This document shows positions 57,474 to 64,000 of a stretch of DNA of 64,000 nucleotides, piece by piece. The stretch is from NCBI RefSeq assembly GCF_032854445.1, contig NC_088301.1, forward strand, positions 22,933,808 to 22,997,807, written 5' to 3'. Within the stretch, counting starts at the first letter, position 1. Each line of letters starts with the position of its first letter. A program made the position numbers and the translations under genes. The stretch is from Liolophura sinensis (Eukaryota > Mollusca > Polyplacophora > Chitonida > Chitonidae). Under the pieces are notes generated by a model. The model did no database searches, had not been told where the DNA came from, and saw only the letters and a list, made by a program, of their open reading frames with translations.

Positions 57474-57640
57474 TTACAGCACAGTAGTTTCCGTATCTCT
57501 CAAGTTATACATGTTGCCTAACCTCCTAAACACTTTGTGCAAAAATGAAGATTTCTTTTTGCTATCTTTGAAACCGGTATTTTCTTTCCTCTTGAAACGA
57601 CGTTTGAATAATCTTTTGAAGATGGACTTCTTTTTGGGGG
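57474..57640 (-). CDS. Candidate terminal exon of an unidentified minus-strand gene
   Basis: A good acceptor (TTATTATTTCAG, 57652-57641) opens a frame (two split-codon bases, then 54 codons) that runs to TAA at 57476-57474. An AATAAA follows 13 nt after. The product would be a strongly basic tail (KKKSIFKRLFKRRFKRK, then SSFLHKVFRRLGNMYNL) ending DTETTVL, which fits a class I PDZ-ligand pattern (T-X-L at the end). The other two frames close earlier. No upstream exon is proven. A possible one at about 60769-60960 has a compatible phase but a poor acceptor. The family is not recognised, and chance is a real alternative given the AT-rich surroundings. Confidence 0.35.
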
Positions 57641-57897
57641 CTGAAATAATAAAGCATTTGTTATCGGTACATGTGCCGCTAATTCAATGTACAAGTTTTG
57701 TGTTGTTATTTTTTCATCAATGCGTACAATTTACTCACTATACCTGCGTGACATATTGACATGAAGACACACATAGCTAATGGCGTATGACCACTCTGCA
57801 GTTTGCAGTTTGCAGTTTTACGTCTTATAAGAAATCAAGTTGACGTTGTAATATAGACGGGAACATATGGAGACAAGTCTATATCTATAAATAGATG

Positions 57898-58021
57898 GTC
57901 CGTACGTGGGTAGGTCTGAAGGTTTCCACCCACCATAATGCTGGCCGCCGTCGTATAAGTGAAATGTTCTTGAGTACGGCGTAAAACACGATCAAAAAAA
58001 TAAATAAATAAAAAAATAAAT
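57898..58021 (+). mobile_element. SINE, 5'-truncated
   Basis: GTCCGTACGTGGGTAGGTCT, GGTTTCCACCCACCATAATG, CTGGCCGCCGTCGTATAAGT and GAGTACGGCGTAAAACACG with a long AAATAAATAAA tail. Confidence 0.88.
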
Positions 58022-58306
58022 GGATGGTTCCCCCGTTTCTTCATATCTTCACGTTATTCAGACGCACAGAGTTCATGTGAAAACAGACCTGTATATTAAT
58101 GCAATCGGTGGTATTTTGACCTTTTTGACCTTGTACTATATTTATGGTCTATGGATATATCTTTTGACTTACCAAGGTTACATTCATATATATATGCATT
58201 TAAAGATATACATAATTTATTTTAGCTGGTCAGGCGTGACAATGTATAAGATGCTCATGTATTACCAAACACATCCGTTAAATCACATTGTCTTAAGTAG
58301 AAATTT

Positions 58307-58318
58307 GGGGGGGGGGGG
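58307..58318 (+). repeat. Poly-G tract
   Basis: About 11 consecutive G followed by TGCCCACCC. It is similar to the C runs bordering the first gap and prone to sequencing length error. Confidence 0.9.
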
Positions 58319-58394
58319 TGCCCACCCAGATTCCATGACGTTAGGTTGTACTATGCTTTATGGTAAAATGCTTGCTGGCTCATACTTTGTGTTT

Positions 58395-58493
58395 CTCAGC
58401 AACCTGTGGATCTGTAATGTTGTCCGCCGCCGTCTAAGTGAAATACTCTTCACTGAGTACGGCGTAAAACACCAAAAACATCAAATAAATAAA
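58395..58493 (+). mobile_element. SINE fragment
   Basis: TCTCAGCAACCTGTGGATCT, TGTCCGCCGCCGTCTAAGTG, ACTGAGTACGGCGTAAAACA and CATCAAATAAATAAAT. Part of the body is deleted. Confidence 0.8.
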
Positions 58494-59364
58494 TGTATCC
58501 CTATGGAGGCCAGAGACCTACACCTTACACTTTTTGACGTCCGCTTGTGTGTCTGTCGGGGCTGCCGGTTTAATACCATCGTCCAGAGGGAGTTCCTACA
58601 TGTGGGAAAATGAATCAGTCAGTGATTGTCCTGATGAAAACGATTAGAGGGACAAAGAATTGAATGAAAGATGTATTAAATGACAAGAAGGTATAACTTC
58701 CACATTAGCCTTTGTGGTAAACGGACTGTGCAAGCTGTGGCTTTAAGCCAGTAGGTTTATCAGGTATAGCGCCAGGCAGCGACTTTTGACTCTGGTCACT
58801 CCGGTTTCTCACGTATAAGCCGTTATAATATACAGGTGCAAAAATTTTGATTACTACGTTTCTGCATGTAATCACATACATAAAACATATCTAAGAATTA
58901 AAAGTATACTCTACAATATTTCTTTTTTTTTTCAAGACAGAGGTCAGAAGTATGGGTGGAGAAATAATCTTGGTAAAAACCGCCATTCCCCTGAAAAGGG
59001 CAACCAGACAAAGCTGCATTCGAGCAGTCGACGTCAGTAGTTGGTTCACCCTTTCAAGAAAATGAACCAGTTTCACTAATTTAGTATATAAACGAACCGC
59101 CTAACTTTAATTCCTTGAGTAAATTTACTTTCTGTTTGCGAGACTGGGATATTTTATCTGCTGTCTCTGTCACTGCACTGTGTGGTCGTTTGAGCGGATA
59201 TACGCTCCTCCTTGTTTTCCACCAAGTGTTAGTTTGTATACGTCACACGTGGGAAACTTCATCAGCAACTTGCCAAAGATCGGTGGTTTGTCCCTGCATG
59301 CTGTTGCATACGTGAGCTTTTGAATATGGCGATGAATATATAGACAGAAATACTGACTTGCCTC

Positions 59365-59624
59365 AGGGACCTCCGTGGCTGAGGTGGTTAACACGCCAGA
59401 GCGGCGCAATGATTCAGGAGCCCCTCACCAATGTGGTCGCTGTGAGTTCAAATCCAGCTCATGCGAGCCATACGTGGGAAGGTCTTCCAGCAACCTGTAG
59501 ATGGTCCTGGGTTTCCCCCGGGTTATGCCTAGTTTCCACCCACCATAATGCTGACCACCGTCGTATAAGTGAAATATTCTTGAGTACGGCGTAAAAAACC
59601 AATCGAATAAATAAATAAATAAAT
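59365..59624 (+). mobile_element. Near full-length SINE with target-site duplication
   Basis: Head AGGGACCTCCGTGGCTGAGG and TGGTTAACACGCCAG, B-box GAGTTCAAATCC, the full body (with a small deletion before GAGCCATACGTGGGAAGG), the 3' domain and the AAATAAATAAAT tail. Flanked by TGACTTGCCTC at 59354-59364 and 59625-59635. Confidence 0.93.
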
Positions 59625-59957
59625 TGACTTGCCTCCATATTTCCTCTCGTCAGCTGATTGTGACACTCTCCCAAAACTATCCACGAATCAAAACCGAGCA
59701 TTAAGGGGGCATACTCTGTACACTGTTGTGTCTGTAACAGAATTAAAATGAGTTTATAACGTCGCTTTACAATTACCCGAGTCTGCCTCTCCATAGCATA
59801 AAGATCCTTGACAATGAATATATATAATATATAAATACATAATTTATTTATTTACTTTCTTTGCATGGTATTTCATGCCTTCATCTAGAATATTTCACTA
59901 CATAAAAGGCTGTATATAAAATTCATAAGTGCAGGAAACCAGGCAGAGCCTGGGTAA

Positions 59958-60175
59958 ATACACCGTACCACAGCAGATATGCCTGACAAATCTCCTGGCC
60001 TGAAGCCGCAGCCACGGAGGCATATGTTTCAAGGTGTCTCATTAGTCTCAGGCGTTTGTGTCTTTGACCACATATACTCAGCATCAAATCTGCATTTAAC
60101 AATTAGTATGATAATGTATAGGGTAAGACGTCAATCCATGTATATATATGGCATCATCTCGGAAAGTAATTTCGA
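59958..60175 (+). repeat. Duplicated segment, copy A
   Basis: GCAGATATGCCTGACAAATC, CTCCTGGCCTGAAGCCGCAG and TAAGACGTCAATCCATGTAT, then CATCATCTCGGAAAGTAA, match the segment at 60517-60703 in the same order. Either a local duplication or two copies of an unnamed dispersed repeat. Confidence 0.7.
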
Positions 60176-60516
60176 AGCCGGGAGGCCTGGGATCAAGCCT
60201 ACGTCAGGATATGAAAAATACTTTAAAATGGTACTCGCTTGGCACACAGTATTGGAAGGTTAGAGCAAGGAAACAAGACTGGTTGGCTCGGTGTCAGCAT
60301 ACTATGTATAACTGCAGGTGTCACGTCTGGTGTGTTCGGCGTGATACTTCAGTGACGGCAGCACTTTAGCGGCATGGATTCATCCTTCTACGGGAATACA
60401 CAGTATATCTATAAATACCTAATGACTCCTCGTCCTCATAGATATATACGACTGAAAAACTGGTTAAATACCATTAGAAACCCCAAGCATACGTAAACAT
60501 ACATACATACTGAATG

Positions 60517-60703
60517 AGTACACCGCATCCCAGCAGATATGCCTGATAAATCTCCTGACGTGAAGCCGCAGCCAGGGAGTTATACACGGTTTCATTTTCT
60601 GTGTGTTTGTGTGAGAACATTTTAAGTACACATGCACATGCTTCAAATCTTCATTGTAAGATAAGATGTCATCGCATGTTGGTATAATTCATCTCAAAGA
60701 GTA
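60517..60703 (+). repeat. Duplicated segment, copy B
   Basis: CACCGCATCCCAGCAGATAT, GCCTGATAAATCTCCTGACG, TGAAGCCGCAGCCAGGGAG and TAAGATGTCATCGCATGTTG, then ATTCATCTCAAAGAGTAA, parallel copy A about 560 bp away. The middle part is diverged. Confidence 0.7.
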
Positions 60704-61218
60704 AAACAGTCCTCTGTGTATTCTACATGAAGAGATTAAGGCCTATACGCTGTGTAGGCCTACCATTTTATGTTACCTAAGATAAAGATACATCTGCGAT
60801 TAGTTTTAACTTTGATTTGGACTTTATCCTGTAAAAACTTCTTTTTTGCCTCATGCGTTGATCTTAAAAAGGACGATTTCGATTTAAATATTGTCCATGT
60901 CATATGACTAAAATAGTATATGCTCGCAAGGCCAGCGAGCAACCTGACACCTATCACATCGTCCAAATTTTAACTGCATAGTCAAGATTTTTTCCCTATG
61001 ATGCCGTTTTAAAAGCAAACAAACAAATAAATTCTAAACTGGTTGTGGTTAACATAAGAAAAGTATATCTCATTTTGTTGGACATAACCGTACGGTACAA
61101 AAAAGAAATCATTTTCACCAACAGGACCAGCCCTCTGCTCAAGCTAAAACTTTAAATCCGATATCAACGTTTCCACATAACCTGCCGAAAGCACCACACA
61201 TGAGCTGTCATTTACATA

Positions 61219-61418
61219 NNNNNNNNNNNNNNNNNNNNNNNNNNNNNNNNNNNNNNNNNNNNNNNNNNNNNNNNNNNNNNNNNNNNNNNNNNNNNNNNNN
61301 NNNNNNNNNNNNNNNNNNNNNNNNNNNNNNNNNNNNNNNNNNNNNNNNNNNNNNNNNNNNNNNNNNNNNNNNNNNNNNNNNNNNNNNNNNNNNNNNNNNN
61401 NNNNNNNNNNNNNNNNNN
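61219..61418. other. Assembly gap (200 N)
   Basis: Exactly 200 N, a placeholder length. The sequence right of it is the interior of a SINE, so the missing part probably includes that SINE's head. Confidence 0.95.
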
Positions 61419-61638
61419 ACACCAGCATGGCGCAATGCCTCTGGAGTCTCTCACCAGTGCGGTTGCTCTGAGTTCAAATCCAGTTTATGCTGCCTTCCTT
61501 TCCAGCCATATGTGGGAAGGTCTGCCAGTGATCTGCCAATGGTTGTGGGTTTCCTCCCACCATATTGCTGGCCGCCGTCGTGTAAGTGAAATATTCTTGA
61601 GTATGGCGTAAAATACCAGTCAAACAAATAAATCAATG
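61419..61638 (+). mobile_element. SINE starting inside the gap
   Basis: GCATGGCGCAATGCCTCTGG, GAGTTCAAATCCAGTTTATG, GTGGGAAGGTCTGCCAGTGA, GCCGCCGTCGTGTAAGTGAA, GAGTATGGCGTAAAATACCA and GTCAAACAAATAAATC. The 5' head is cut by the N run. Confidence 0.88.
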
Positions 61639-61731
61639 AAATTTTTGACCTGGGTTTATTTCTAATGTGGTACGGATGTCTGATGTTTTGCATGTCTTGT
61701 GTAAAATCTGTGACATTTGTTTTGTGTTTCA

Positions 61732-61828
61732 GGGCCCCGTTTCACAAAGCGTACATAGTGCTACATTCATGGAACTAACATTTCGACATAATACTTACAG
61801 TTAAGTGCGCTTTGTGAAATGGGCTCCT
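61732..61828. mobile_element. MITE with GGGCCC-GTTTCACAAAGC ends, copy 2
   Basis: 97 bp. Left end GGGCCCCGTTTCACAAAGCG; the right end, reverse-complemented, reads GGAGCCCATTTCACAAAGCG. Nearly perfect 20-bp inverted ends, no ORF. A further related ATTTTCATGAAGCTTACTTA segment follows at about 61835-61945. Confidence 0.72.
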
Positions 61829-62739
61829 GGAGCTATTTTCATGAAGCTTACTTAGCTAAATTTTCCCATAACTACCATGACGACGTGTGTTGTAGGATAC
61901 AAAATGCACTTAGCTAAGGGCAACTTAACACTAAATAAGTTGTCTAAGTGAGATTTCTGTTGCTGATGATGTGATCATGTGATGTGACCTGGTGATGTAT
62001 AGGTCTCTACTAATTTCTTTATGTGTGGTACAGGATCTTGACAAGGTGTTTTATTCCTGAAGACAATTGTTTCAAGTGCTGTGTAAAATATTGAACATGT
62101 ATTTTGTATTTCTCATTTAGTATGAGTGTACTGTGTTCAGGGCCTGAATTTCCACTCGAATCTGTGAATCAATTCGCCAAAAAATTCACAGCATTTTCTG
62201 GTTATGAGAATTTGACTTGATCCTCGCTGTTGAAAGTCTTGTAAATTCCCAACTTAAAGTAGTGTTGAAAGGCTCATTATTGGCCTCAGACGCCCACAAT
62301 TGTTATGTGATGTCTTCCCTATTGTACAGCAGTGACATATACGTTAATTAATGAATGTGGCTCCGCTGTCTTTTGATACGTTGTGTCATTGCAGTATGAA
62401 TTCTGGACCCCGATTTGTTACAATACCAAGCTTCCAAACAGTAGTAGCTCCCCTTTCTTTTAAGTTCGTGAGCACAATTTATATTACCCAAACAACCAAT
62501 CTGACGAATTTCAAAATAGTTTCCGAAGCAACGGAGCACATGGATGCGGTTGCAACTCTCATCAGTGGCTAAAAAATCTGTTTCTAAAAAGACTGTTGGT
62601 GTGGGAGAAAAGCTTGAAAGACAGTTTTGATTTCATTGAAGATGAGTCGGGTGTAAAGGTTGTGATATTTCAACAACAAAAATGGTGGGAAAGTAATTTT
62701 TTTTATTAGATTGCAACATTTGTAATGGCAAAATTCAGG

Positions 62740-63950
62740 CCTTGGTGTTTTGCATGTGTTGTATGAAATCTTTTACATGTTTTATTTTTCATGTAGTTTG
62801 GGAGCCTATTTTTTGGTTTGTGTTGTATGACATCTTTGACAGATATTTCTATGTAGTATTTCTGATGTAGCATAGATGTTTACCATTTTGAGTGTGTTAT
62901 GTACAAATCTGTGACACGTCTCATATTTCTGATGTAGTATAGATGTTTACCATTTTGAGTGTGTTATATACAATCTGTGACACGTCTCATTTGTGATGTA
63001 GTATAGATGTTTACCATTTTGAGTGTGTTGTGTACAAATCTCTGACACTCCTCATATTTTTGATGTAGTGTAGATGTTTACCATTTTGAGTGTGTTACGT
63101 ACAAATCTATGACACGTGTCATATTTCTGATGTAGTGTAGATGTTTACCATTTTGAGTGTGTTACGTACAATCTCGGACACTTCTCATATTTGTGATGTA
63201 CTATAGATGTTTACCATTTTGAGTGTGTTACATACAAATCTATGACACGTGTCATATTTGTGATGTAGTGTAGATGTTTACCATTTTGAGCGTGTTATGT
63301 ACAATCTCTGACATGTCTCATATTTGTGATGTAATATAGATGTTTACCATTTTGAGTGTGTTACGTACAAATCTCTGACACTTCTCATTTTTCTGATGTA
63401 GTGTAGATGTTTACCATTTTGAGCGTGTTATGTACAATCTTTGACATGTCTCATATTTGGGATGTAGTATAGATGTTTATCATTTTGAGTGTGTTATGTA
63501 CAGTCTGTGACACGTCTCACATTTCTGATGCAGTATAGATGTTTACCATTTTGAGTGTGTTATGTACAATCTGTGACATGTGTCATATTTGTGATGTAGT
63601 ATAGATGTTTACCATTTTGAGTGTGTTACGTACAAATCTCTGACACGTGTCATATTTGTGATGTAGTATAGATGTTTACCATTTTGAGTGTGTTATGTAC
63701 AAATCTGTGACACGTGTCATATTTCTGATGTAGTATAGATGTTTTCCATTTTGAGCGTGTTAAGTACAAATCTGTGACACGTGTCATATTTCTGATGTAG
63801 TATAGATGTTTTCCATTTTGAGTGTGTTATGTACAAATCTCTGACAGGTGTCTCATATTTCTGATGTAGTATAGATGTTTACCATTTTGAGTGTGTTATG
63901 TAGCCTACAAATCTGTGACACATGTCTCATATTTCTGATGCAGTCTGGGT
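62740..63950 (+). repeat. ~66-bp minisatellite, about 16 units
   Basis: Unit: GATGTAGTATAGATGTTTAC, CATTTTGAGTGTGTTATGTA, CAAATCTGTGACACGTGTC, then ATATTTCT. The period is 64-67 bp owing to small indels. Many units carry the palindrome GACACGTGTC or close variants (GACACGTCTC, GACATGTCTC). The left end grades into diverged units near 62740. Confidence 0.96.
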
Positions 63951-64000
63951 ATCTGAAATCATGCTGCAGCAGACTCAAGTGGCTACAGTGATAGATTACT

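Larger units (their letters stand above)
56493..64000. other. Region upstream of RPF1, mostly repeats
   Basis: No conserved multi-exon gene was recognised. It contains SINE copies, an N gap, a MITE, a duplicated ~200-bp segment, a large minisatellite and one candidate minus-strand terminal exon (57474-57640). The RPF1 promoter should lie just right of 56492; no TATA box stands out. Confidence 0.55.

Noticed and set aside
58020-58613. 197-codon plus-strand ORF with hydrophobic segments
   Set aside because: It starts at a SINE tail, passes through a poly-G tract and another SINE fragment (58395-58493), and shows no conserved motif.
60769-60966. Minus-strand ORF with a donor (CTTAG|GTAACA) whose phase fits the candidate exon at 57474-57640
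   Set aside because: The upstream acceptor at TATGCAG is followed at once by a stop in the needed frame, and other acceptors are weak. Not enough to call an exon.

Overview
The window is a piece of an intron-rich, AT-rich animal genome. Genes are spread over tens of kilobases, introns are GT-AG, and the DNA between exons is full of tRNA-derived SINEs, short inverted-repeat DNA elements (MITEs), foldback elements and minisatellites. The SINE tail ending in CACCAATCAAATAAATA and the frequent ACATGTA-type words suggest a lophotrochozoan, most likely a mollusc (possibly a brachiopod). This assignment is inference from repeat style, not from a marker gene. There are two 200-base N gaps.

Four conserved genes could be rebuilt exon by exon, with reading phase kept at every junction. 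(1) On the + strand, 1.1-17.9 kb, a choline transporter-like protein (SLC44A1/CTL1) is complete except for its first exon, which must lie before the window. (2) On the - strand, 29.7-24.3 kb, deoxyhypusine hydroxylase (DOHH) is complete in four exons with all four His-Glu iron-ligand pairs. (3) On the + strand, 31.6-38.6 kb, C9ORF72 (longin/DENN-type protein) is complete in eight coding exons. (4) On the - strand, 56.5-46.4 kb, the Brix-domain ribosome production factor RPF1 is complete in nine exons.

The most unusual part lies between DOHH and C9ORF72 (30.0-31.6 kb). Two tandem, intronless, related ORFs of 90 and 106 codons each encode a small protein with two predicted membrane spans, which I do not recognise. 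They sit in the same orientation directly upstream of C9ORF72, with no AATAAA or ATTAAA between them or before C9ORF72, and they follow a candidate 5'UTR intron. They may be small genes of their own, or reading frames in the leader of a polycistronic C9ORF72 transcript. DOHH and this cluster are divergent and probably share a promoter region around 29.73-30.13 kb.

The remaining DNA shows a recurring theme of repeats close to splice sites. The 3' splice site of one SLC44A1 exon is triplicated. A 36-bp minisatellite in C9ORF72 intron 3 carries a TTTTCAG-like acceptor in most units. Two RPF1 minisatellites begin within about 50 bp of splice donors. Three long foldback elements lie in DOHH and RPF1 introns. 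The right end (56.5-64 kb) is mostly repeats, with one candidate minus-strand terminal exon at 57.47-57.64 kb. No retroviral, Polinton-like or other virus-derived element, CRISPR array, rRNA or functional tRNA gene was recognised.
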